DNA from: CAYWJA01 sp964458485
Lineage (GTDB): Bacteria > Patescibacteriota > Gracilibacteria > UM-FILTER-43-11
Assembly (NCBI GenBank): GCA_964458485.1
Contig: CAYWJA010000028.1
Span: 1 to 26,231 of the forward strand
Length of the DNA: 26,231 nucleotides
Reading direction: 5' to 3'
Part shown: one piece after another, positions 16,987-23,490 of the stretch
Numbering within the stretch: position 1 is the stretch's first letter
Layout: each line of letters starts with the position of its first letter
The notes under the pieces: model-generated
Database searches by the model: none
What the model saw: the letters and a program-made list of their open reading frames with translations, nothing else
Told to the model about the DNA's origin: nothing
Made by a program: the position numbers and the translations under genes

Positions 16987-17063
16987 TATCCAGATTGTAA
17001 CCAAATAGTAACCAAATGGTTTCCAGATAGTTAAAACAATGTGGTAACAATATGGAAACGCGA
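16987..17063. repeat. 11-bp-period degenerate tandem array upstream of the pilin promoter
   Basis: Seven units of exactly 11 bp can be laid out (ATATCCAGATT, GTAACCAAATA, GTAACCAAATG, GTTTCCAGATA, GTTAAAACAAT, GTGGTAACAAT, ATGGAAACGCG). The period is close to one helical turn. The units are only loosely conserved. Confidence 0.6.
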
Positions 17064-17133
17064 TCCCGATGAAATCGGGAGAGCTGGTAACCATGTGAAT
17101 ATGCAAAAAGCCCACCCCCTGTCCTTCGAAGTA

Positions 17134-17254
17134 AAAACTCTATAAAAGTATTAGGTACAAGGCATATATCAAAATTCTGACCGCAGTTTACAAGGCGTAA
17201 GCGAGGATCAGAATTTTTTATATAACGACGTAAATGATGCTTTTATAGAGTTTT
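17134..17254. repeat. Inverted-repeat mini-element, copy B
   Basis: AAAACTCTATAAAAGTAT (17134-17151) and its near-perfect complement (17237-17254) bound the element. Arms such as GTATTAGGTACAAGGC and AAATGATGC match copy A at 774-900. The core differs (GTTTACAAGGCGTAAGCGAG). It begins 4 nt after the stop codon of the 17259 gene on the minus strand, so its outer hairpin may end that transcript. Confidence 0.8.
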
Positions 17255-17258
17255 CAAA

Positions 17259-18371
17259 TTATTTCTTCTTCATGTCTAGATCATATACAGCACGACCCAC
17301 ACGAATAAAATGTGGATTCTTCTGAAGATTTAAAGAAATTGTTCCAATTTTTACTTTTCTTTGCTTAAGTACAAGTTCTACAATTTTCTTTTTAGGTAAT
17401 GCACCATTCTTTTCAAGTAATTTTTCAATTACATCAGAAACTGTTCCTGGCTCATAACCCCATGAGGATAATGCATATAAACCACGACCAACTAAAACAA
17501 ATTGGTCATAGCGGATTAATTCGTTGTGCACAGCCTGAACTGTTACCATTTTTTTATCAAATCCAGTTTCGGCAATTTTATTAGCAATATCAACAAAATG
17601 TAGAGGTTTTTTAGCTTTATCAAGAACAATAATAGCTTTATCTCGTATGCTTCTTGGATTAACATGACGCCATTCCATTAGACCCCACTTACCTTCTACG
17701 TTACGAGCTCGTTTATCAGTTTTTAAACAAGATATTATAAGTTCACTGGCAATGGACTTTCCTTTGAATAAATTTAAATTTTTAACAGCAGAGATAATTT
17801 GCTCCTCCTTCATAACGTCCCCATTTTTTCTAAGAACTCCAATACAAGCTTCTGCAATTTTTCTTACTTCCTTAAGTTCAATCTCTTTAAACATCCAGAA
17901 GGCTTCTGAAGTTGCTGTTCTGGAAGATTTGCTTAAATCTGAATCACAATTTAATGAAAGAACAATAATACTACCATCTACTTTAGAATCGCTATATATA
18001 CTCTGAAGCATCTTATTTATAATATCGGACTCAAGCATTACTCCGCCTTCATCTTCAATAAATTGTTTAGCAAGTCTGTTTACAAGCCGTAATTTAGTAT
18101 TGCTAACTGTACGACGCAATTTATTTAGGGCAATATTTTCGATTTGGCGAATACGTTCGCGGGTAACCGAATAATGTCTTCCTATTTTATCTAGGGTTTG
18201 ACGAGGTTTATTGTTCAAACTAAAACGTTTTATAATAACGTCTTTTTCTTTTTCTGTAAGAACTAAGAACATATCATTTACAACCTCTTTTAAACTGAGG
18301 TCATTCTCTTGTAACACAGCCAATGCTGGATTTGTCTTAGAGTCTTGTTGTTTACTTGATGTATTGTCCAT
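17259..18371 (-). CDS. Sigma-70 region 4 / HARE-HTH transcription factor, 370 aa
   Basis: Residues 38-88 are a sigma-70 region 4 helix-turn-helix: LTEKEKDVIIKRFSL, then TLDKIGRHYSVTRERIRQIE and LNKLRR. The middle is mostly helical. From about residue 240 a HARE-HTH domain follows (LHFVDIANKIAETGF, VHNELIRYDQFVLVGRGLYAL), and a second winged-helix-like unit ends with NPHFIRVGRAVYDL. HARE-HTH domains also make up the N-terminal part of Firmicutes RpoE (delta). The protein has no region 2, so it cannot be a full sigma factor; it may be an RNA-polymerase-binding regulator. I start at the ATG (18371); a TTG at 18413 is possible. A perfect consensus promoter lies about 150 bp upstream. Confidence 0.8.
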   Translation of the reverse strand: MDNTSSKQQDSKTNPALAVLQENDLSLKEVVNDMFLVLTEKEKDVIIKRFSLNNKPRQTLDKIGRHYSVTRERIRQIENIALNKLRRTVSNTKLRLVNRLAKQFIEDEGGVMLESDIINKMLQSIYSDSKVDGSIIVLSLNCDSDLSKSSRTATSEAFWMFKEIELKEVRKIAEACIGVLRKNGDVMKEEQIISAVKNLNLFKGKSIASELIISCLKTDKRARNVEGKWGLMEWRHVNPRSIRDKAIIVLDKAKKPLHFVDIANKIAETGFDKKMVTVQAVHNELIRYDQFVLVGRGLYALSSWGYEPGTVSDVIEKLLEKNGALPKKKIVELVLKQRKVKIGTISLNLQKNPHFIRVGRAVYDLDMKKK

Positions 18372-18524
18372 AATAATCAAAGGGTTAAAGCTTGATAAAA
18401 TTTTGGAAGGCAAATTTTATCTTAATGAACTTTTTTAATAATAGTCAAGTGTTAATGATAAAATATAATTATTTTATGTATTTTCACTCTGTAATTAATC
18501 TATTTTATAGTAGTAAAGGTATTG

Positions 18525-18553
18525 ATTATATATCTTTTTTATAATCTTGTCAA
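18525..18553 (-). promoter_or_regulatory. Perfect-consensus promoter of the sigma-region-4 gene
   Basis: TTGACA (18553-18548), 17 bp and TATAAT (18530-18525). All twelve hexamer positions match and spacing is optimal. It begins 8 bp past the stop of the small basic gene, so the two genes are expressed separately. Confidence 0.85.
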
Positions 18554-18560
18554 CTATTTT

Positions 18561-18701
18561 TTATACTTTTTTTAAAGATCTTCTTTTTTCTTTTCTTATT
18601 TTTGCTTTTAATTTGTTTTTTCTTACTCTTAATTTACTTTTAGGCCTCTGTGAATGAACTGAATGCAAACCATGCTGCTTGCTGGAAGATTTATTAGTCA
18701 T
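18561..18701 (-). CDS. Small very basic protein, 46 aa
   Basis: The ATG at 18701 and TAA at 18561-18563 enclose 46 codons. The product starts MTNKSSSKQHGLHSVHSQRP and continues with an almost purely basic helix (KLRVRKNKLKAKIRKEKRRS), so nearly half the chain is Lys/Arg. This composition fits a nucleic-acid-binding or ribosome-associated protein, but I recognise no family. A promoter overlapping a palindrome lies 30-57 bp upstream. There is no clear Shine-Dalgarno. Confidence 0.6.
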   Translation of the reverse strand: MTNKSSSKQHGLHSVHSQRPKSKLRVRKNKLKAKIRKEKRRSLKKV

Positions 18702-18730
18702 TTATAATTTTATTTAAGTGCAGACCTTAG

Positions 18731-18758
18731 ATTAACTGTTAGTTGACATACTTGTCAA
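18731..18758 (-). promoter_or_regulatory. Promoter with overlapping palindrome for the 46-aa gene
   Basis: TTGACA (18758-18753), 16 bp and GTTAAT (18736-18731) on the minus strand. The perfect palindrome TTGACATACTTGTCAA (18743-18758, with a 4-nt centre) covers the -35 box, a position where a repressor could block RNA polymerase; a regulator is inference. Confidence 0.5.
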
Positions 18759-18765
18759 GAGGCTT

Positions 18766-18886
18766 TTTAGTTAATTTTTAATTTTTAATTTAAAATTTTT
18801 ATTCAACTTATAATGATGTAATACTTAATATTTGAAAACTTGAAAATTTAAAAATTAAACATCCATTAGAAATTAAAAACTAAAAA
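18766..18886. repeat. AT-rich inverted repeat before the xthA end
   Basis: TTTTTAGTTAATTTTTAATT and later AAATTAAAAACTAAAAATTA face each other, as in the AT-rich spacers at 7322 and 12215. In the minus direction it follows the xthA stop and may supply a bidirectional terminator. The A/T monotony makes exact ends uncertain. Confidence 0.5.
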
Positions 18887-19666
18887 TTAAAAATTTAATA
18901 CAATCCCCACAGGGCAGTGATCCGACCCCATAGCCTCTGGTATTATAAATGCGTCTTTGAGATTCTTTTTCAACTTCTCCTGTATAAAAAAGTAATCAAT
19001 ACGCCAGCCTACGTTTCTGTCTCTTGCACGGGTTTTCATATCCCACCATGTATAAAGATCAGGTTCAGAATGAAATTCTCGCAGAGAGTCAATATAACCG
19101 CTTTTTACAACACGATCAATCCATTTGCGCTCTATTGGCAAAAAACCAGACACATTTTCATTAGATCTAGGTCGTGCAAGGTCTATTTCCTTATGTGCAG
19201 TATTTACATCCCCACAAAAAACTACTTTTTTTCTTTTCTTATTATATTTTTCTATGTGGTTTAAAAATGAATCATAAAACTCTAATTTATAATTAAGGCG
19301 CTCGCTATCCTTCTTTCCATTAGGAAAATACACATTAAAAAGTATAAATTCCTCAAATTCCGTCATAACAACCCTGCCTTCATGGTCAAATTTCTCTATA
19401 CCAAACCCTACTTCTATATGTAATGGTTCTTCTTTTGTAAATGTAGCCACCCCGCTATAACCTTTTTTGACTGTAGATGAGTGCCAGAATGAATGATATC
19501 TTTTGTGGTCAGTGACCGATCTATCCAACTGATCGCGATGTGCTTTTGTCTCCTGCACACACAAAATATCCGGCTTTTCCTTATCTAACCATTCTAAAAA
19601 ACCCTTTTTAAGGGAGGCGCGAATGCCGTTTACATTCCAACTTAATATCTTGTAGCTTTTTGACAT
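18887..19666 (-). CDS. xthA: Exodeoxyribonuclease III / AP endonuclease
   Basis: The 259-residue protein carries the ExoIII signatures in order: LSWNVNGIRA (about 8-17), CVQETKAHRD (36-45), GYSGVATFTKE, HEGRVV, NVYFPNGKK, GDVNTAHKEID, YIDSLREFH, YTWWDMKTRARDRNVGWRID and GSDHCPVGI at the end. These supply the metal-binding Asn/Glu/Asp and the catalytic Asp-His pair. The role is base-excision repair: cutting at abasic sites and 3'-to-5' trimming. Length is normal for the family. It is a stand-alone gene with no Shine-Dalgarno visible and no repair neighbours. Confidence 0.96.
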   Translation of the reverse strand: MSKSYKILSWNVNGIRASLKKGFLEWLDKEKPDILCVQETKAHRDQLDRSVTDHKRYHSFWHSSTVKKGYSGVATFTKEEPLHIEVGFGIEKFDHEGRVVMTEFEEFILFNVYFPNGKKDSERLNYKLEFYDSFLNHIEKYNKKRKKVVFCGDVNTAHKEIDLARPRSNENVSGFLPIERKWIDRVVKSGYIDSLREFHSEPDLYTWWDMKTRARDRNVGWRIDYFFIQEKLKKNLKDAFIIPEAMGSDHCPVGIVLNF

Positions 19667-19741
19667 AATTAAATTGATATATTGCCATATTAATATAACA
19701 CAAAAATATTTTGTCTGAACATTGATATACTAAATTACTCC

Positions 19742-19819
19742 TTGTCATCCTCGTGTTTAACACGGGGATCCAGTACATTGGCGAGTCTTCTGGATCCCGG
19801 ATCAAGTCCGGGATGACAA
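19742..19819. repeat. Cruciform repeat with TTGTCATCC ends
   Basis: TTGTCATCC (19742-19750) and GGATGACAA (19811-19819) bound two inner palindromes (CGTGTTTAACACG; CCCGGATCAAGTCCGGG). The short copy in aroA (3633-3673) shares the ends and the CCCGGA...TCCGGG core. An intergenic frame across it (reading VIPDLIRDP) is not a gene. Confidence 0.85.
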
Positions 19820-19889
19820 ATGGTAAAAAAATCCCCACCCGTAAAGAATTAGGAAAAAAAGAGTGAGGAAATTTGATTTATAAAAAAAA

Positions 19890-20123
19890 TTATTTACCCT
19901 CAATCTTATTAAGAGCAGTTTGAACAGCTGTAAGCATTTGTAGTAGTTCTTCCCGAACCACCAACAATGCTCTTTTAACTTTTTTTGTTTCACCGCCACC
20001 TTCTTCTACAACATTATCGATTAAACTATGCCCTTGCCTAAAACCACTAAGTTGTGATGAAAATCTTATTAATAATTCAGGCATATATAAATTAGATTTT
20101 CTTTTATCTGGTTTACTAGCCAT
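19890..20123 (-). CDS. Small hypothetical protein, 77 aa
   Basis: I start at ATG 20123 because a perfect promoter (20158-20186) places the transcript start near 20151, downstream of the longer open frame's start. The protein begins basic (MASKPDKRKSNLYMPELLIR), has an acid-glycine turn (EEGGGETKK) and ends in a helix (ALLVVREELLQMLTAVQTAL). There is no signal peptide or known motif. It may be a small helical adaptor; no function is claimed. A cruciform repeat lies 70 bp downstream. Confidence 0.6.
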   Translation of the reverse strand: MASKPDKRKSNLYMPELLIRFSSQLSGFRQGHSLIDNVVEEGGGETKKVKRALLVVREELLQMLTAVQTALNKIEGK

Positions 20124-20157
20124 AATATCTAATATTAAAATTATAAATTTGAAATAA

Positions 20158-20186
20158 ATTATATGATATAAAATAATATTTGTCAA
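20158..20186 (-). promoter_or_regulatory. Perfect-consensus promoter of the 77-aa gene
   Basis: TTGACA (20186-20181), 17 bp and TATAAT (20163-20158) on the minus strand. It is the second promoter here with all twelve consensus positions and ideal spacing. The leader would be about 28 nt. Confidence 0.85.
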
Positions 20187-20227
20187 TAAAAACTCCTAAA
20201 ATTCTATTTTTCTTAAAATATAATAAC

Positions 20228-20329
20228 AAAATTATTTTAAAGCTGAGTAGGCGTAGCGAGGAGTTGAAATGGGTCTCCTGGGTACCCATGAAAAGCTCGC
20301 GAAACTAAACGAAGCTTTAAAATAATTTT
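20228..20329. repeat. 102-bp element with perfect 17-bp terminal inverted repeats
   Basis: AAAATTATTTTAAAGCT (20228-20244) and AGCTTTAAAATAATTTT (20313-20329) are exact complements. Inside are the hairpin ATGGGT...ACCCAT (20269-20289) and AGGCGTAGCGAGGA, which resembles the core of the element at 17134. No gene fits inside. It is followed 8 bp later by the hairpin repeat at 20337, the same pairing as at 8999/9171. Confidence 0.8.
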
Positions 20330-20336
20330 AACCGCT

Positions 20337-20374
20337 ATTTGGGAAAGGCTGAAAACCTTTTCTAAAGGTTTTCT
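20337..20374. repeat. Dispersed hairpin GAAAACC...GGTTTTC, second copy
   Basis: TTTGGGAAAGGCTGAAAACC then TTTTCTAAAGGTTTTC matches 9171-9207 apart from a few bases. Confidence 0.75.
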
Positions 20375-20378
20375 TAAT

Positions 20379-20407
20379 AAAAAAAATCCCCACGGAGAGA
20401 ATGGGGA
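20379..20407 (-). terminator. Intrinsic terminator of the candidate small RNA
   Basis: On the minus strand TCCCCA and TGGGGA form a 6-bp stem around TTCTCTCCG, followed by a run of eight T. Confidence 0.75.
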
Positions 20408-20488
20408 AATGGTTCGTAGTACTGAGGGTGCTATTATCTACGTCTCAAGAATTTAAGCTCGTAACAGAGTTCAGTACTATCTACGACC
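20379..20488 (-). ncRNA. Candidate small structured RNA of ~108 nt
   Basis: A promoter (20495-20523) and an intrinsic terminator (20379-20407) bracket a ~110-nt region with no open frame. The predicted transcript folds on itself: UGGU-CGUAG near the 5' end pairs with CUACG-A-ACCA near 20420, and after a 4-nt bulge UACUGA pairs with UCAGUA, about 15 bp in all. An inner hairpin CUUAA-AUUC-UUGAG sits in the loop. It lacks SRP, tmRNA and tRNA signatures. I do not recognise the family. It lies between two small hypotheticals. Confidence 0.55.
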
Positions 20489-20494
20489 ACAGCT

Positions 20495-20523
20495 ATGGTA
20501 CATTAAATTATAATTAAAGTCAA
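20495..20523 (-). promoter_or_regulatory. Promoter of the candidate small RNA
   Basis: TTGACT (20523-20518), 17 bp and TACCAT (20500-20495) on the minus strand. The -35 region reads TTGACTTTAA, identical to the rRNA promoter at this point. The start would fall near 20488. Confidence 0.6.
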
Positions 20524-20542
20524 GGTTTTTTAATGCCACCTC

Positions 20543-20839
20543 TTAGCTATCTTGTAATGTCTTTTTTAAAGAAGATCTTTCCTCTTTTAACTTTTGTAAA
20601 AACAACAATAATCTTGCATACATATCATCCAATGCTTTTGGATCTCTTGCTTCAACAATTTCTGATAATTCATCTCTGAGCAAATTAAGAGCTGTCAATT
20701 GCCTAGGAGTTATTTTTCCTAGACCATCCTTAAGCTCTTCCAGTTCAGCTAGTAATTCTGCAGGCAATAAAGAGTCATCTGATGATTGTGGTGCTGTAGC
20801 CGGTCTTCCTATTGGCCTTCCTATGGGATTCCTTTTCAT
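20543..20839 (-). CDS. Small hypothetical helical protein with repeat-derived N-terminus, 98 aa
   Basis: The first 13 residues, MKRNPIGRPIGRP, are a degenerate form of the (GDPIG)n repeat. The rest is helical with strong acid/base alternation: LLAELEELKDGLGKI, LTALNLLRDELSEIVEA and ARLLLFLQKLKEERSSLKKT, so a coiled coil or helical bundle is likely. There is no signal peptide or known motif. A TTGACG-17-TATAAA promoter lies upstream. It is the first gene on the minus strand next to the divergent ferredoxin. The candidate RNA follows 55 bp downstream with its own promoter. Confidence 0.65.
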   Translation of the reverse strand: MKRNPIGRPIGRPATAPQSSDDSLLPAELLAELEELKDGLGKITPRQLTALNLLRDELSEIVEARDPKALDDMYARLLLFLQKLKEERSSLKKTLQDS

Positions 20840-20868
20840 AATAAATAAATTAATTAAATAGGCTTATA

Positions 20869-20897
20869 TTTATAAATTATTATAATAATACCGTCAA
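20869..20897 (-). promoter_or_regulatory. Promoter of the 98-aa gene
   Basis: TTGACG (20897-20892), 17 bp and TATAAA (20874-20869) on the minus strand, giving a leader of about 23 nt. Confidence 0.6.
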
Positions 20898-20993
20898 TGT
20901 TATTTACAGGTATATAATGTAGATTTGATATAAAATCAGACCAAATTAAAAAGTAACTAAGTGTAATAAAAAGTCTTGTAGGCTATTTAGTCA

Positions 20994-21022
20994 CATGAGA
21001 CTTGAGACTTGCACTTGAGACT
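20994..21022. repeat. CTTGAGAC repeat before the ferredoxin gene
   Basis: CATGAGACTTGAGACTTGCA then CTTGAGACT ends directly at the ATG of the ferredoxin gene. It nearly matches 16420-16441. Confidence 0.7.
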
Positions 21023-21286
21023 ATGATAATCAAAGTTAACGGTAAAGAATATACTTTTGATCCGAAAAAAGACGATAATCTAATGCAACAATTAATCAGC
21101 CAGGGTGCGGAAATTGTATCCGCATGCGGCGGTGCCGGCATTTGCCAGACCTGCGCTTTTAAGCCAATAAAAGGTAAATTTACCGATAAGACAGATACTG
21201 AAAAAATGATGGATCTCCCGGATGAGCAGAGGCTTTCCTGTCAATGCAGGCCAGAGGAGGAGGGAGAAATTGAACTTATTTATTAA
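21023..21286 (+). CDS. [2Fe-2S] ferredoxin, 87 aa
   Basis: The small protein has the [2Fe-2S] ferredoxin cysteine pattern: SACGGAGICQTC (C-x5-C-x2-C, about residues 34-43) and a fourth Cys 28 residues later in LSCQC. The strands before (MIIKVNGKEYTFDP) and after (EGEIELIY) fit the beta-grasp fold. It carries electrons in the cytoplasm; no partner oxidoreductase is nearby. C-x5-C resembles the adrenodoxin/Isc class, but the spacing to the last Cys is nearer the plant type. The first ATG that gives this fold is at 21023, just after a CTTGAGAC repeat. hflX follows 70 bp downstream across a 12-bp array. Confidence 0.88.
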   Translation: MIIKVNGKEYTFDPKKDDNLMQQLISQGAEIVSACGGAGICQTCAFKPIKGKFTDKTDTEKMMDLPDEQRLSCQCRPEEEGEIELIY

Positions 21287-21293
21287 CTAATCA

Positions 21294-21353
21294 TCCCCTA
21301 TTGGATCTCCAATTGGATCCCCTATTGGGTCACCCATTGGGTCCTCAATTGGA
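21294..21353. repeat. 12-bp array directly upstream of hflX
   Basis: Five units of the TCCCCTATTGGA type run from the end of the ferredoxin gene to 3 nt before the hflX ATG. This is the third array placed right before a start codon. Confidence 0.85.
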
Positions 21354-21355
21354 AT

Positions 21356-22492
21356 ATGCTCCCCAAAGTAATCCTAGTAGACATCATCTCTCCCCAAACC
21401 TCTCCGTCAGACAGCCTGGCTAGATTAAATGAGCTTGAAAGGCTTCTTTCTACATACGGCGGTTTTGTAGTTGTTCGTAAAATCCAAAAACAAATACCTA
21501 ACTACAAAACATATATAGGTAAGGGTAAGGTTAATGAAATTTTGGATATCGCTTTAGCGGAAAAAATAGATTTTGTGGTAATTAATAATCTTCTAAAGCC
21601 AGAACAGCTTTATAATCTGGAAGAAATATTTGAAAATATACCCCAAAATAGCACCAAAACGAATAGGCGAAGCCAAAATAAGCCTCAAAAAATCAAAATT
21701 TGGGATAAGGTTGATCTAATTTTAGAAATCTTCGCAAAACATGCCACCACAAAAGAGGCAAAACTACAGATCGAATTGGCAAAAATGAGACATCTTGGGC
21801 CAAGAATTGCCAAAATGGGTACTGAACTTATGCGCCAAACTGGTGGGATTGGAGCTAGCAGAGGTCAGGGTGAAACAAATATAGAAATAATGAAGCGGCA
21901 TATTCGAACACGCTCAAAGAACATAAAAGCTCAATTAAAAAAAATAGAAAAAAATCAAGAAGGGCAAAGGAAAAAGCGTAGAAATTCAGGATTTAATACA
22001 GCGGCGATTGTCGGATACACTAATGCAGGCAAATCTCAACTTTTAAATAGCCTTACAAAGAAGAATGTAAAAATTAAAGATGAATTATTTGCAACATTAG
22101 ATAGCCGAATAGGTAAATTATACCTGCCGAACACCCAAAAAAACTGCCTTGTGAGCGATACAATCGGTTTTATACGTGACCTTCCGCCAGAGCTAATTGA
22201 CGCCTTTCATTCTACACTTGCGGAAACTATTCATTCCGATTTAATACTGCATGTAATAGATGCTTTTGATCTTGATATGGATTGGAAAGTAGAGGTTGCG
22301 GATAGAATTATTAAAAACTTACACTGTAAAACCAAAAAAATTATTTATGTATTTAATAAAATAGACCTTTTACAAGAAGATCAAATAGAACTTCTACGTA
22401 ACAAATACCAAAAATACTCCCCTATTTTTATATCAGCAAAGGAGAAGAGGAATTTGGATAGATTAAAAGAGGAAATTTCACAATATATTTAA
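21356..22492 (+). CDS. hflX: Ribosome-associated GTPase HflX
   Basis: The 378-residue protein has the HflX N-terminal domain, including YIGKGKVNEI and GGIGASRGQGETNIE (Gly-rich, before a coiled-coil linker), then the GTPase domain: G1 GYTNAGKS, G2 FATLD, G3 DTIGF, G4 NKID and G5 SAKEKRN near the end. HflX splits stalled ribosomes. A segment of about 17 residues after NLEEIFEN (PQNSTKTNRRSQNKPQK) lengthens the loop before the linker compared with most family members, and the DNA there has CCAAAATA-type direct repeats, so it may be another small insertion. It shares a strand with the ferredoxin. The C-terminus is short. Confidence 0.93.
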   Translation: MLPKVILVDIISPQTSPSDSLARLNELERLLSTYGGFVVVRKIQKQIPNYKTYIGKGKVNEILDIALAEKIDFVVINNLLKPEQLYNLEEIFENIPQNSTKTNRRSQNKPQKIKIWDKVDLILEIFAKHATTKEAKLQIELAKMRHLGPRIAKMGTELMRQTGGIGASRGQGETNIEIMKRHIRTRSKNIKAQLKKIEKNQEGQRKKRRNSGFNTAAIVGYTNAGKSQLLNSLTKKNVKIKDELFATLDSRIGKLYLPNTQKNCLVSDTIGFIRDLPPELIDAFHSTLAETIHSDLILHVIDAFDLDMDWKVEVADRIIKNLHCKTKKIIYVFNKIDLLQEDQIELLRNKYQKYSPIFISAKEKRNLDRLKEEISQYI

Positions 22493-22510
22493 TAAATATA
22501 AAGCTAGCGC

Positions 22511-22590
22511 ATTACAAAAATTACAATAATTACAAGAATTAATTCTTGAAATGCGAAGCTTTCAGTGCAAAGCCTTGTAATTCTTGTAAT
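22511..22590. repeat. Inverted repeat ATTACAAGAATTA/TAATTCTTGTAAT
   Basis: The 13-bp arms at 22529-22541 and 22578-22590 are exact complements across a 36-nt loop that itself contains GAAGCTTTC. Additional ATTACAA units precede the left arm. It lies between hflX and the transporter and could fold in RNA, but lacks a T-run. Confidence 0.75.
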
Positions 22591-22599
22591 AAACAATAT

Positions 22600-23490
22600 A
22601 TGAATATAGCAAAATCCCAAAAAGGCGAACTATTTATTATAACTTCTGGTATTTTTTGGAGCTTTTTTCCTATTATAACAATTTTGACATTCAATAATCT
22701 GCCTCCTGTTTTTTCTGGATCTCTAAGTATCCTTGTTGCGGCTTTATTCTTTGCATTTGCGCTTACTATGCAAAAAAAATGGGCTGATCTTAAAAAATTG
22801 GCAGCGTATAAAGACATCTTTTTAGCCACATTATTCCTTGGTATTATCTATTACTCCATTCTTTTTATAGGCATACAAAAAACCACCGCGGGCAATGCAA
22901 GTATTGTAATGCTTATGGAAATATTCTTCGCAATGGTAATTTTAAGTTTATGGGGAAAGGAAAAACTTACAAAAAAAAGTGTTATAGGGGCCACACTTAT
23001 GGCATCTGGAGCACTGATTATCCTTCTGCAAAAAACTAAATTAAATGTAAATATTGGCAATTTAATAATACTTTTTGGAATGATATTCCCACCTATTGGC
23101 AACTACTACATGCAAAAGGCAAGAAGAGCTGTTAGTTCAACTTTTATCATGTTTTTTAGGAGTATAATTAGCGGAATAGCCTTACTTATTCTGGCGCTTC
23201 TAATAGAGCCCATTCCAAATATGGAAATTATAAGTAAATCTTATATATTTATATTAATAAACGGCTTACTTTTACTTGGTTTTTCAAAAATATTATGGAT
23301 AGAAGGAATTCATAGAATACCAATAACAAGAGCTGTATCTTTTTTGCCTATAAACCCCGCCCTTACATTAATATTTGCCTATTTTATATTAAAAGAAGTT
23401 CCAACATATTGGCAGATTCTAGGATTCATACCAATTGCCATAGGAATTATGTTTATTACGGATTTTAAGCTGATTAAAAAAAATAATTAA
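22600..23490 (+). CDS. DMT-superfamily (EamA-type) transporter
   Basis: From the ATG at 22600 the protein is 296 residues with about ten hydrophobic helices in two EamA-like halves. Typical elements are GIFWSFFPIITIL, IYYSILFIGIQKTTAGNASI (end of half one), the KKSVIGATLMASGALIILL turn, and LPINPALTLIFAYFILKEVP near the end of half two. Members export or import metabolites or amino acids; the substrate cannot be told. The longer open frame from 22546 would begin inside the inverted repeat, so I reject that start. The stop overlaps the convergent gene at 23487 by 3 nt. Confidence 0.88.
   Translation: MNIAKSQKGELFIITSGIFWSFFPIITILTFNNLPPVFSGSLSILVAALFFAFALTMQKKWADLKKLAAYKDIFLATLFLGIIYYSILFIGIQKTTAGNASIVMLMEIFFAMVILSLWGKEKLTKKSVIGATLMASGALIILLQKTKLNVNIGNLIILFGMIFPPIGNYYMQKARRAVSSTFIMFFRSIISGIALLILALLIEPIPNMEIISKSYIFILINGLLLLGFSKILWIEGIHRIPITRAVSFLPINPALTLIFAYFILKEVPTYWQILGFIPIAIGIMFITDFKLIKKNN

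Noticed and set aside
16987..17063. CRISPR array
   Set aside because: The period is 11 bp with no spacers and no cas genes nearby; the same holds for the 12-bp arrays.
16861..17115. 84-aa minus frame reading through the 12-bp and 11-bp arrays
   Set aside because: It would overlap the promoter and be made only of repeat DNA; it runs past the pilin start in another frame.
19608..19838. 76-aa minus frame with VIPDLIRDP
   Set aside because: It is the translation of the TTGTCATCC cruciform repeat running into xthA, not a gene.
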